From Candidatus Zixiibacteriota bacterium (GTDB lineage: Bacteria; Zixibacteria; MSB-5A5; GN15; FEB-12), in assembly GCA_024280215.1 (NCBI GenBank), contig JAJRQO010000007.1:120758-184757 (forward strand): a stretch of DNA of 64,000 nucleotides. Direction: 5' to 3'. A program made the position numbers and the translations under genes. The first letter of the stretch is position 1. The number at the start of each line of letters is the position of its first letter. Positions 36,529 to 45,574 of the stretch are shown here, piece by piece. Below the pieces are notes generated by a model that made no database searches, had not been told where the DNA came from, and was given only the letters and a program-made list of their open reading frames with translations.

Positions 36529-39060
36529 ATGGCAGATGTAAAAAAATATAAAACTAAGGATTTAGTTTTAGAAGTTAAGAAAAATTACAATCCTCAAAAA
36601 CTCAATTTAAAACAATGGATAAATTTTCTAGATGTTCTTTGCGGAGATAGAGAATATCAAAAAGAAGCAATTAGTAGTGCTATTGTTTATCTTGCGTCTG
36701 GTGAGTATAAATCTATTGAAAATTTAATAGAGGAGAACTATAGTAATAATCCTGAATTACGAAAAAGATATAAAGATATTTATGAATATCAAAAAAGCTT
36801 GCCACTACCACATAAATTATCTGCAGTTATTGATTTGGCAACAGGTACGGGGAAAAGTTATCTAATTTATGGAATTGCACAAATTGCACTAGGGATTGGA
36901 TTAGTCGATAAGGTTTTAGTGCTTTGTCCCTCATTAACTATTGAGTCTGGTTTAAAAGAAAAATTTGAAAACCTTTCTGGAGATGACAAAATCAAAGCAA
37001 CATTACCAGATACAGCAGTTTTTAAAAATCCAAGAATAATTGATGCTAATATAACAATTAAAAATGGTGATATTTGTGTTGAAAATATACATGCTGTATA
37101 TAAAAAAACTGGCTCGTCAATTAATGATAGTTTAAAAGATAACGGAGAAAGGGTTTTAGTTCTTAATGATGAAATTCATCATACCTATAATTCTATTGGT
37201 GATAAAGATATTAAAAAATGGAGAGAATTTCTACTTAGTCCAGACTTCAATTTCAAATATATGTTAGGGTTTACTGGTACGGCATATTCCAATAATGAAT
37301 ATTTTAATGATGTTATCTATCGCTATTCAATTCGTCAAGCAGTTGATGAAAAAGTTATAAAGTCAGTTGATTATGTCGTGAAAGATGAAGCTGTAGGAAA
37401 AGATGAGAAGTTTCAAGAAATTTATGATAATCATAATGAATTTGTGAACAAATATCACTTAATAAAACCTTTAACAATTTTGATTACAAAAGATATTTCA
37501 AAAGCAAAATCACTCCAAGAGGATTTGATAGATTTTTTACAAAAAAGAGAAAAAATATCACGTGAAGCTGTCGAAAATAAGGTCTTAATTGTAACATCAC
37601 ATAAAGACCATAAAAAAAATCTTGTTGAATTAAAAAATGTTGATGATAAAGATAATTCTGTTGAATGGATTGTTTCTGTCTCTATGCTTACGGAGGGATG
37701 GGATGTCAAAAATGTTTTTCAAATAGTTCCTTGGGAGGACAGAGCTTTTAATTCGAAGTTACTAATCGCTCAAGTCTTAGGTAGAGGTTTACGTATTCCA
37801 GAGGAATACAAATCTCCACAACCTAAAGTTCGAGTTTTTAATCATGATGCTTGGAGTCGTAACATTAAAGGACTTGTGAATGAAATATTGGAAATAGAAG
37901 TTCGCTTAACAAGTGAAATATTAACTAAGGGGGAACGTTCTAAATATCATTTTGATTTATATCATATAAACTATGATAAAAAAGAAAAAGCTGTTAAAGC
38001 AAAAAAAAATACCGAGATATTTGACTATTCAAAAGGATATATAAATCTAGTTGCTCAAGTTGAAAAAATTGAGAGAGAGGCTGAATATGAAGATTTGGGT
38101 GGTATTATTAAACCAAAAACTACGATTATACACAAAGAAGTATTAAGTATAGACGAAGTTGTGGATAAAATAGTAGAAACATTCAGAACTAGAGATTTCG
38201 AAGCAAAAATTAGATTTCCAAAAGGTGAATATAAAAAAGAAAAATTACCACCAAAGGATGAAATAAGAGAAATTGTCGAAGAATCCATGAAACGTCGAGG
38301 AATTAAAAGCGGAGTACTAACAGAAGATAATGCACTTAGAATATTCAAAGCTTTTCAGACTTTATTTAGGGCAAAAGGATCAACTATTGTTTTGGATCGC
38401 ATTGTAAATAAACCAATCAAATTGAGCACTAAATCACTTGAAAAAGAAAGTGCAGGAGTTAGTGCTGTTAGACATGGTACAACTGTTTTTCATACTGAAA
38501 ATTATAAAGATGAGTGTAATGAAGAACTCCCTGATGTTTTAAAAGATATTATCGAAGATCAAAATTTGCCAAGAAGTGCCAGCAAGGAAGTTAATCATTA
38601 TTGTTTTAAAACACCTGTGAATATTGTTTTAACAAAGCAAGAGCCAGAAAGAAAATTTGTAGAAATACTTATAAATCAAAAACTACATGAAAAAATTGAT
38701 GCTTGGATAAAATCAAGAGATGTCGGTTTTTATAGTATTGAATACTCTTGGAGAAAAGGCGAACATCCAACACAGAGTGGTTTTAACCCCGATTTTTTCA
38801 TTAAAGTTGGAAATAATATTGTTGTTGTAGAAATTAAGTCCGATGGTGATGACTCACCTGAAAATAAAGCTAAGTATAAATGGGCAAAAAAACACTTTGA
38901 AGCATTAAATAGTGAATTAAAAAAATCAAAGATAAAACAAAAATATTACTTCCATTTTTTAAGTCCTCAAAGTTATACAGAGTTCTCTGAATATCTTGCT
39001 GATGGCAGATTATTTAAAGGTAAATTTGAAAGTACACTTGAAGAATTATTAGAAAATTGA
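36529..39060 (+). CDS. res: Type III restriction endonuclease subunit (Res)
   Basis: An 843-residue SF2 translocase/nuclease. Walker A lies in IDLATGTGKSYLI, the DExH-like box in LNDEIHHTYNS, motif III in GFTGTAYSN, and motif VI in AQVLGRGLRIPEEY. The C-terminal PD-(D/E)xK nuclease is visible as GFNPDFFIKVGNNIVVVEIKSDGDD. With Mod it hydrolyses ATP and cuts 25-27 bp from inversely oriented unmethylated sites. All motifs are intact, so the system looks active. Confidence 0.92.
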   Translation: MADVKKYKTKDLVLEVKKNYNPQKLNLKQWINFLDVLCGDREYQKEAISSAIVYLASGEYKSIENLIEENYSNNPELRKRYKDIYEYQKSLPLPHKLSAVIDLATGTGKSYLIYGIAQIALGIGLVDKVLVLCPSLTIESGLKEKFENLSGDDKIKATLPDTAVFKNPRIIDANITIKNGDICVENIHAVYKKTGSSINDSLKDNGERVLVLNDEIHHTYNSIGDKDIKKWREFLLSPDFNFKYMLGFTGTAYSNNEYFNDVIYRYSIRQAVDEKVIKSVDYVVKDEAVGKDEKFQEIYDNHNEFVNKYHLIKPLTILITKDISKAKSLQEDLIDFLQKREKISREAVENKVLIVTSHKDHKKNLVELKNVDDKDNSVEWIVSVSMLTEGWDVKNVFQIVPWEDRAFNSKLLIAQVLGRGLRIPEEYKSPQPKVRVFNHDAWSRNIKGLVNEILEIEVRLTSEILTKGERSKYHFDLYHINYDKKEKAVKAKKNTEIFDYSKGYINLVAQVEKIEREAEYEDLGGIIKPKTTIIHKEVLSIDEVVDKIVETFRTRDFEAKIRFPKGEYKKEKLPPKDEIREIVEESMKRRGIKSGVLTEDNALRIFKAFQTLFRAKGSTIVLDRIVNKPIKLSTKSLEKESAGVSAVRHGTTVFHTENYKDECNEELPDVLKDIIEDQNLPRSASKEVNHYCFKTPVNIVLTKQEPERKFVEILINQKLHEKIDAWIKSRDVGFYSIEYSWRKGEHPTQSGFNPDFFIKVGNNIVVVEIKSDGDDSPENKAKYKWAKKHFEALNSELKKSKIKQKYYFHFLSPQSYTEFSEYLADGRLFKGKFESTLEELLEN

Positions 39061-39098
39061 TGAGATAATTAACTTGTTAAGTTCTGTTGAATAATAAT

Positions 39099-39761
39099 AT
39101 GGATATCAAAGAAAATCTAAAAAAATTTATAGATGGTGAAGGAAAGAACAAAGGTAGAAAACCAAGTGAAAGATATGCATCATTTGATTATTGCTTTAAC
39201 TATTTCCAATCATTCAGAGATAATAAAAATATAAAAGCTCTTAAAAATGTAGATAATATACAAACTAGTTGTGTTCAGTTAGCGTTTTATTTAGCAAGTT
39301 GGGGTATGTTTAGAGGTTCTTCATTTCTATTGGAGCGAAGTAGTAAGTTTTTTGAGCCTTTAATTGAGACTATAGTAAATTGTAATCCCAGAGTTTGGGA
39401 TATTGATGTAAATAATTATGACGATATTAATGATCGTCAGCTTTTACTTTTATGTAAAAAAGAAATTATCCAAGCACTAGGTACCAATAATAATCCGACA
39501 GATACTTTAATAACAAAGATTATGTTAGGAGTTTTTGGTAATGTACCTGCGTTTGATTCATACTTCAAAAAGGGCTTTAAAATTAAGCGTTTTGATGATG
39601 AATCTCTCAAAACTATTTATTCATTTTATAAACTTAATCAGTTAGACATTGACAGTTTTGATGTACCTACCATTGATTTTCTTAGTGGACAACCTAGTAA
39701 AAACGTCTATACAAAAGCAAAAATTATCGACATGATTGGCTTTATCGAAGGGCAATCATAA
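39099..39761 (+). CDS. Unknown protein following the type III R-M genes
   Basis: A 220-residue protein without signal or membrane segment. The track begins at TTG 39087; ATG 39099 is as likely. Distinct stretches are RYASFDYCFNYFQSFRD, SCVQLAFYLASWGMFRGSSF and NVPAFDSYFKKGF, giving the look of a conserved all-alpha protein. I have a sense that similar proteins occur near restriction genes but cannot name a family. It starts 38 bases after res on the same strand and may be an accessory of the system or an independent defence gene. Confidence 0.65.
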   Translation: MDIKENLKKFIDGEGKNKGRKPSERYASFDYCFNYFQSFRDNKNIKALKNVDNIQTSCVQLAFYLASWGMFRGSSFLLERSSKFFEPLIETIVNCNPRVWDIDVNNYDDINDRQLLLLCKKEIIQALGTNNNPTDTLITKIMLGVFGNVPAFDSYFKKGFKIKRFDDESLKTIYSFYKLNQLDIDSFDVPTIDFLSGQPSKNVYTKAKIIDMIGFIEGQS

Positions 39762-39839
39762 ATTTCCAATTCAAGTCTCATCTTGACCACATCTCTTTTT
39801 TCAATAATCGAACGTAATTTCATATTAACATTGTTGTTT

Positions 39840-39904
39840 CCGTGAGGAGTTCTCCTTCTTACGGTTTTTTGGATTCCTGTTTTCTGGTGAAGGAACCAAA
39901 AAAC
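39840..39904 (+). promoter_or_regulatory. Tandem overlapping hairpins upstream of ardC
   Basis: First hairpin: CCGTGAGGAG pairs with CTCCTTCTTACGG, followed by six T, a terminator form. Second: the GGTTTTTTGGATTCC that includes this T-run pairs almost perfectly with GGAACCAAAAAACC (to 39904). The two share bases and cannot both form. They lie directly before the ardC ribosome-binding site. Possible roles are attenuation or a single-strand promoter; neither is proved. Confidence 0.65.
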
Positions 39905-39925
39905 CATTTTACGAAGGAGAATATT

Positions 39926-40711
39926 TTGAAAAACAACAAAGCAAAAGACTTAATTGAAAACGCTCTCACATCATTAACTGAATCTCTTGAGAACGGTCAA
40001 AGTGATGAATTAAAAAAATATCTTAAGACTATGAGTAGGTTTCATAATTATAGTTTTCGAAATGTTATGCTTGTAGCTCTTCAAAAACCAAACGCAACTC
40101 ATATATCTGGATTTCACACTTGGAAAAAGCTTGGTCGATTCGTCAAAAAGGGTGAGAAGGGAATTACTATTATTGCTCCGTTAGTATTCAAGAAAGAGTC
40201 TGTTGAAAATAATGATAACAGTTCTAACGTTTCTGAAATTAACGGATTCAAAGCCGTATATGTTTTTGACATCAGTCAAACTGACGGAGATAAACTACCT
40301 GATGTTGCTCGTGTGCAAGGCGATCCGACCCATTATCAAGAAATACTAAGTAATTTTATTTCTGCTAACGGTATTACTCTTGAGTATTCGGATTCCTTAC
40401 ACGCCGATGGCTGTTCATCAGGAGGCAAAATAACTATCCGTTCAGGTTTGACACCAGCTGAAGATTTTAGTGTGAAAGTCCATGAGTTAGCTCATGAATT
40501 CTTACATCATACAGGAGAGAAGCTCTCTAAGACTCAGAAAGAAACAGAAGCTGAAGCAGTTGCCTATGTTGTTTGTCAGTCTATTGGTCTTGATACTAAT
40601 ACCGCATTTAGCGACTATATCCAACTCTACAAAGGCAAAAAAGAAACACTTATTAATTCAATCCAGAGAATTAAAGAAGTTTCAGGAAAAATACTTAATG
40701 CCCTAACATAG
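39926..40711 (+). CDS. ArdC-like antirestriction protein with metallopeptidase domain
   Basis: The track ORF runs too far upstream; TTG 39926, with GAAGGAG at the right distance, gives 261 residues (MKNNKAKDLIENALTSL). The N-terminal half is the ArdC ssDNA-binding domain (FHNYSFRNVMLVALQKPNATHISGFHTWKKLGRFVKKGEKGI, with the W-x-x-x-G-R-x-V-x-x-G-x-K-G signature). The C-terminal half has the zinc motif HELAHEFLHH and a downstream EAEAVAYVV glutamate. ArdC proteins protect incoming single-stranded mobile DNA against restriction. The location next to a restriction system and to hairpins fits a leading-region gene. Confidence 0.85.
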   Translation: MKNNKAKDLIENALTSLTESLENGQSDELKKYLKTMSRFHNYSFRNVMLVALQKPNATHISGFHTWKKLGRFVKKGEKGITIIAPLVFKKESVENNDNSSNVSEINGFKAVYVFDISQTDGDKLPDVARVQGDPTHYQEILSNFISANGITLEYSDSLHADGCSSGGKITIRSGLTPAEDFSVKVHELAHEFLHHTGEKLSKTQKETEAEAVAYVVCQSIGLDTNTAFSDYIQLYKGKKETLINSIQRIKEVSGKILNALT

Positions 40712-40792
40712 GGCATTATAGGAAATTTATAACGACTTGTGATAAATGGTTTTTAATTGACCTTTAATTGCTATTACTATAAGCTGTATTAT

Positions 40793-42280
40793 ATGTTATT
40801 AACGAAAACAAATTATTTATTGTATAAACAATGCCCTCAAAATGCTTGGGTGAAAATCTTTGAACCTAAGATTTACTATTCTTATGAACTTTCTGATTTT
40901 GACAAAATGATAATGGAAACAGGGAACGAAGTTGATAAACTTGCTCGAGAATTATTTCCAGATGGAATTTTGATTGATGATAGAAAAGACAATAAAATAA
41001 CGGCTGAATTAATTGCTAAAAAAGAAAAAATAATATACCAACCTGTGTTTTTTACAGAAAAGTTTGAAGCTATTGCTGATATACTTGTATGGAATGATGA
41101 ATATAACGCTTACGATATTTATGAAGTAAAGTCTACTAATAGTGGTGAAAATAAAAAGAAGAGATTAGAAGAATATAAATATGATTTAGCTTTTCAATTT
41201 AATGTTTTAAATAAGTTATCTATACCTATCAATAATACATTTATTGTTAGATTAAATTGTGATTATATCAGACAGAAAGAATTAAATGTAAAAGAATTAT
41301 TTGATATAGTAAATTTAACAGATGAAGTAAAGAGTATTTCAGAGGCTGTACTAGAAGAGATGGATAATATCCATAGTGTATTGAAAATAGAAAATAAGCC
41401 AACAGATTGCTCTTGTATTGTTAAAGGAAAAAATTCGCATTGTACAACATTTAGCTATCTAAATCCTACAGTACCAGAATATAGCGTTCATAGCATATCA
41501 AGAATAGGAAGTTCTAAGAAGAAATTAGCTGAACTAATTGATCTAGGTATATATTCTATTTATGATGTTCCTGAAGATTTTCCATTATCAGATATTCAAA
41601 GAAATCAGGTTAATGTCGCTCAATCCAAAAAAATCATAATAGATAAAAACGAATTAAATAAATTTTTAGAAACAATTGAATACCCTATATCTTTTATAGA
41701 TTACGAAACTTTTCCATCAGCTATACCTAGATACATTGGTTACAAACCATATAATCAAATACCCTTTCAATTTTCTTTACATGTATTAGAAAAAGAAGAT
41801 TCAGAATTGAAGCATTTTGAATTTTTACATACAGAAAATAGTATACCAGATATACATTTTATAAAAGAAATAGAAAAAGTTTTGCCAAAGACAGGATCAA
41901 TAATTGTTTGGAATAAAACTTTCGAATGTGCAATTGTAAATGACAAAATAGCAGAAAGAAATAACGAATATTCATTATTCATTAAAAATTTTAATGATAG
42001 AGTAATTGATTTAGAAGTACCTTTTAAAAAACAATTTTATATTCATCCTGATTTTATGGGGAAAACATCAATCAAGTATATTTTACCTACATTATCACCT
42101 GAATTTTCCTATAAAACCTTAAATATCCAAGAGGGAGGAACTGCCTCAGAAACTTGGAACAAAATTGTGTCAGGTAACTTTGATGAGCATGAGATTAAAG
42201 AAAAATCAGCAGACCTACTTGCTTATTGTAAATTAGATACTTTGGCTATGTTTGAAATTTGGAAAAAATGTTTAGAATGA
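40793..42280 (+). CDS. DUF2779-type protein: Fe-S PD-(D/E)xK nuclease fused to a DEDD exonuclease-like domain
   Basis: The best start is ATG 40793 (MLLTKTNYLLYKQCPQNAW), giving 495 residues. The N-terminal half is Cas4/Dna2-like: first Cys in YKQCPQ (residue 14), D and E-x-K in IADILVWNDEYNAYDIYEVKS, and three further Cys in TDCSCIVKGKNSHC, the four-Cys iron-sulfur pattern of Cas4/AddB. The C-terminal half begins with FIDYETFPSAIPRY, a DEDD exonuclease first motif, and has IVWNKTFE and LLAYCKLDTLAMFEIW. This is the DUF2779 architecture. The role is unknown; defence or DNA repair on the element is likely. Confidence 0.8.
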   Translation: MLLTKTNYLLYKQCPQNAWVKIFEPKIYYSYELSDFDKMIMETGNEVDKLARELFPDGILIDDRKDNKITAELIAKKEKIIYQPVFFTEKFEAIADILVWNDEYNAYDIYEVKSTNSGENKKKRLEEYKYDLAFQFNVLNKLSIPINNTFIVRLNCDYIRQKELNVKELFDIVNLTDEVKSISEAVLEEMDNIHSVLKIENKPTDCSCIVKGKNSHCTTFSYLNPTVPEYSVHSISRIGSSKKKLAELIDLGIYSIYDVPEDFPLSDIQRNQVNVAQSKKIIIDKNELNKFLETIEYPISFIDYETFPSAIPRYIGYKPYNQIPFQFSLHVLEKEDSELKHFEFLHTENSIPDIHFIKEIEKVLPKTGSIIVWNKTFECAIVNDKIAERNNEYSLFIKNFNDRVIDLEVPFKKQFYIHPDFMGKTSIKYILPTLSPEFSYKTLNIQEGGTASETWNKIVSGNFDEHEIKEKSADLLAYCKLDTLAMFEIWKKCLE

Positions 42281-42349
42281 TTTAAATCCCATGAATTACT
42301 ATGTGATGAAATAAGCATAAGTCCCACTACTTTTTAAATCAGCTTTTTG

Positions 42350-42374
42350 TTAATCAATTTATTTTGTTGATTAA
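42350..42374. promoter_or_regulatory. Operator-like inverted repeat upstream of the TIR gene
   Basis: TTAATCAA, 9 bases, TTGATTAA: a perfect inverted repeat about 50 bases before the TIR start. It may be an operator. The TIR gene has an AAGGAG ribosome-binding site. Confidence 0.45.
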
Positions 42375-42425
42375 TTATATCAATAAGAGTAATATAAAAT
42401 TATCTAACAATTAAGGAGTAAATAT

Positions 42426-42836
42426 ATGAGCAATCCAAGAGCCTTTATAAGTTTTGATTTTGATCATGATGAGACAGAGAGAGTTCTTTTTATTGGTCAA
42501 TCAAAACTCTCAAAAAGCCCTTTTAACATTGAAGATTGGTCTTCAAAGTCATCTTTACCACAAAGTGAGTGGGAGAAATTGATTGAAGAAAAAATTAATA
42601 AGTGCAATATGGTTATTGTATTAGTAGGTAAAACCATGTCTTCAGCTACTGGAGTGGCAAAAGAAATTTCTTTTGCCAAGGCTAATGACGTTCCTGTATT
42701 TGGTGTATATGTTGATGGAGCCAATACTGTAAGCAATTTACCTAGTGGACTTCAACGCAATAGAGTTATTAGTTGGGGATGGACTGCGATTGCTTCTGCC
42801 ATTGATCAAATGATGAAAGAAGGAAAAAATAAATAA
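42426..42836 (+). CDS. TIR-like signalling protein (Thoeris ThsB-type)
   Basis: A 136-residue MTH538-type TIR domain (PF08937-like): RAFISFDFDHDETERVLFIGQSK, then FNIEDWSSKSSLPQSEWEKLIEEKINKCNMVIVLVGKTM and the catalytic Glu80 in TGVAKEISFAKANDVPVFGVYVDG. In Thoeris, ThsB proteins of this fold sense phage infection and make cyclic ADP-ribose-like signals from NAD+. The next gene, 21 bases on, is a caspase-like protease, the effector of type IV Thoeris. No signal peptide. Confidence 0.88.
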   Translation: MSNPRAFISFDFDHDETERVLFIGQSKLSKSPFNIEDWSSKSSLPQSEWEKLIEEKINKCNMVIVLVGKTMSSATGVAKEISFAKANDVPVFGVYVDGANTVSNLPSGLQRNRVISWGWTAIASAIDQMMKEGKNK

Positions 42837-42857
42837 TATGAGGATGGCTATAATTTT

Positions 42858-43847
42858 ATGAGAAAAGCACTTATAATTGGTATTGATAAATATCCTAATA
42901 ATTTACTTAGTGGTTGCGAAAACGATGCAACGTCTATAGCTAATATTCTCGAAAAAAATGGTGATGATTCACCAAATTTTGATGTAAAATTAATAACTAG
43001 TGATAACACAAATGTAACTAGTGAGTTAATTTATTCTGCCTTGGAAAAACTTTTTAAAGATGAGGCAGAAACAGTTCTTTTTTATTTTGCTGGGCACGGT
43101 ATAATAAATGAGTCTACGAATGCTGGTTATATAGTTAGTCAAGATGGTAAGAAAGGAAGTTGGGGTGTAAGTCTTTCTGAAATATTAGAAATGGCAAATG
43201 GAGCACATCCACATATTAAATCTACGGTTATTATTTTAGATAGTTGCAATTCTGGATACGCAGGAGAAGTTGCTGGATTAAAAAATAAGGGAATTTCAAT
43301 CATTGGAACAGGTGTAACTATTCTAACAGCATGTCATCGTGAAGGGACAGCAGATGAAGATAATGGTCAAGGTCTTTTTACTACACTTTTATTAGATGGT
43401 CTCAGTGGCTCATCAGCTGATATATGTGGACGTATTACGCCCGCCTCAGTATATTCGCATATTGATCAAACCCTTGGTTCGTGGGAACAACGACCAATAT
43501 ATAAAGCCAACGTACAGACTTTCGTTACACTCCGTGAGATAACTCCCAAAGTTCCACTTGATATTTTACGTAGGTTGCCTACCTACTTTAAAAATCCTAC
43601 AGATCATTTTTCATTAGACCCATCTTTCGAGCCAGACAGAGAAAATATTCCAGAAAATCTTAGACATATTCCTGTAAATGCGGACAATAGCCGTGTTTTT
43701 AAGGAACTTCAATTATGCAATAGGTATGGGTTAATAATTCCTGTAGATGCTGAGCATATGTATTATGCAGCTATTAACTCAAAAGCATGTAAATTGACCG
43801 CACTTGGTTCACATTTTCGCAAGCTTGCTGAAATGGGTAGAATTTAA
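42858..43847 (+). CDS. Caspase-like protease (type IV Thoeris effector)
   Basis: A 329-residue protein. Residues 1-230 are a C14 caspase fold starting RKALIIGIDKYPNNLLSGCENDA, with catalytic His80 in LFYFAGHGI and Cys130 in VIILDSCNSGYAG. The C-terminal 90 residues (IPENLRHIPVNADNSRVF, then HMYYAAINSKACKLTALGSHF) would be the signal-binding/regulatory part. In published type IV Thoeris, a TIR-made N7-cADPR activates a caspase-like protease that then degrades proteins and stops phage spread. Gene order and both catalytic sites match, so I infer an intact system. Confidence 0.88.
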   Translation: MRKALIIGIDKYPNNLLSGCENDATSIANILEKNGDDSPNFDVKLITSDNTNVTSELIYSALEKLFKDEAETVLFYFAGHGIINESTNAGYIVSQDGKKGSWGVSLSEILEMANGAHPHIKSTVIILDSCNSGYAGEVAGLKNKGISIIGTGVTILTACHREGTADEDNGQGLFTTLLLDGLSGSSADICGRITPASVYSHIDQTLGSWEQRPIYKANVQTFVTLREITPKVPLDILRRLPTYFKNPTDHFSLDPSFEPDRENIPENLRHIPVNADNSRVFKELQLCNRYGLIIPVDAEHMYYAAINSKACKLTALGSHFRKLAEMGRI

Positions 43848-43983
43848 TCTTTTTTAGAAAATAAGCACAAGTGCCTATGTAAATGTGTATAACTATCAAT
43901 AATTCTTTCTATTTCCAATCTTTTTTATGAAAAAAGTTCCCAGTTCGTTGAGTTGCCCCTGCCAGTTGTATTTTAGGTCATTT

Positions 43984-44007
43984 GTATCCATTTTATGGAT
44001 ACTTTTT
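43984..44007 (+). terminator. Rho-independent terminator
   Basis: GTATCCAT / ATGGATAC, 8-bp stem with TTT loop and TTTTT tail, 136 bases after the caspase gene and before the convergent recombinase. Confidence 0.75.
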
Positions 44008-44047
44008 GTTTTACCTAAGCCAAAATTATTGGTTCGAATATCTTGAT

Positions 44048-45562
44048 TTAACAAGTTAGAGGGGAGTTGTAATTTAGCAATTTTCTCAAATGGTTTTTTA
44101 CTTTAAGCACTAGTTTTTTGTTAGTAATTACGTGGTTCGAATATATTTTATTTAAGATAGTACGTTTACGTTTAGAATCACCAATCTGAAACCATTTTCG
44201 AGCATATACAGAAAGTTCAAATGTTTCTTTTGTCAGTTCTGTAAATTCCTTTTTACTGTTTTTATAAAAATTTAATGAACTCTGGAGTTTTAACTTTTCT
44301 TTTGTTAATACATTTTTCTGTTTAAGATATTCTTCATTGGATATCAGTTGATTATTATAATTATCAGGAGATATTTTTAGGTTTAATAAGTTGTGAAGTT
44401 TATTATCAATATTATTCAATTCTTTTTCAATAGAGAATTTTTCTTGTTCTGCCTTAATAAGCTCTTTAAATTTAACAGATTTATAGTATTTAAAAATCCA
44501 ATCAAGATATTCTTGCGGAATCATTACAGACTCTAAGCTTTCATCTACTTGTTTCATCAAATTTTCTTCTGTAATTGATTGTCGTGGACAGTTTGGGTCT
44601 TTCGAGTATGTACAATGATAATAGATGTATTTTTTCCTTTGATTAGTAGATTTAATGTGTTTGAACTTATTTTCTGCTGTAATCATTGCTCCACATAAAC
44701 CACATCTAAATATACCTGTAAAAGCAAAATTATATGTTTCGGGTTTTGATCTTTCCTTTGTTCCAAGTATAAATTGAATACGTTCAAACTCTTCAATGGA
44801 AACCATAGGTTTATGTTTACCTTTATGTAATTCGCCTTGTTGATTGAAATAACCATAATAAAAAGGGTTTATAAATATTCTATACAAAGTGCTTTTTGTG
44901 AGGGGGACTGCTCCCAGTCTCTTAGTTTTCCTAGTCTTAAATCCCCATTGGTTATTAGCAATGTCTGTAATTTGATCTACAGAATAATTGCCCGACAGCA
45001 TTAAATCCCACATCTTTCGGATAAGTTTAAATCGTTCTGGATCAGGGAAAATTTTATTATAACCATCTTTAGCTTTTTTATTAAGGTATCCCATTGGAGC
45101 TCTGCAAGGCATCCAACCACTTTTAACTTTTGCTTTTAATCCTCGCTTAACATTGTCGGACAGATCATCAATATATTTTCTTGCAAACAACATATCAATA
45201 CCGCTCATCAGTCTATCTATACTGTTATTTTTATAGACTTGCATAGGAGTACGAATTTCTTTAATAACATTGTTTTCTAATAAATCAGAGATGATGGCTC
45301 CGTCTAATAGATTTCTAGTTAAGCGATCAAGTTTCCAACATAAAATTCCTGAAACTTTACTTCGTTTCAATTCTTTTATCATTTGATTCAAAACAGGTCT
45401 GCCAGATTTTTTAGCAGACTTTGATTCTGTAAATACTTTTTCAATTACAAGGTTATCTTTATCAGCAAGTAATTTTAATTCGTTAATTTGGGATTCAATA
45501 GAAAGAGCCTGTCTATCTTCAGACTCTGTAGATTTACGAGCATAGATAAAATATGTTATCAT
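44048..45562 (-). CDS. Large serine recombinase
   Basis: A 504-residue recombinase. The resolvase N-terminal domain has the nucleophile Ser in YARKSTESEDRQALSIESQI and ILCWKLDRLTRN; then the recombinase domain (residues about 155-260), a zinc ribbon CGLCGAM...YHC...CP, and a coiled-coil stretch (about 350-430). Large serine recombinases integrate and excise DNA at short att sites. Here it lies on the opposite strand to its neighbours and deep inside the larger element, so it may belong to a nested or fossil element. A small 49-residue ORF lies directly upstream. Confidence 0.92.
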   Translation of the reverse strand: MITYFIYARKSTESEDRQALSIESQINELKLLADKDNLVIEKVFTESKSAKKSGRPVLNQMIKELKRSKVSGILCWKLDRLTRNLLDGAIISDLLENNVIKEIRTPMQVYKNNSIDRLMSGIDMLFARKYIDDLSDNVKRGLKAKVKSGWMPCRAPMGYLNKKAKDGYNKIFPDPERFKLIRKMWDLMLSGNYSVDQITDIANNQWGFKTRKTKRLGAVPLTKSTLYRIFINPFYYGYFNQQGELHKGKHKPMVSIEEFERIQFILGTKERSKPETYNFAFTGIFRCGLCGAMITAENKFKHIKSTNQRKKYIYYHCTYSKDPNCPRQSITEENLMKQVDESLESVMIPQEYLDWIFKYYKSVKFKELIKAEQEKFSIEKELNNIDNKLHNLLNLKISPDNYNNQLISNEEYLKQKNVLTKEKLKLQSSLNFYKNSKKEFTELTKETFELSVYARKWFQIGDSKRKRTILNKIYSNHVITNKKLVLKVKNHLRKLLNYNSPLTC

Positions 45563-45574
45563 ATAATTGTGTTA

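Noticed and set aside
34424-39060. Phase-variable type III mod gene (simple repeats)
   Set aside because: No tandem short repeat tract is seen in mod or its promoter.
44048-45562. Precise borders of a nested element moved by the serine recombinase
   Set aside because: I could not find a convincing pair of short direct repeats flanking it.
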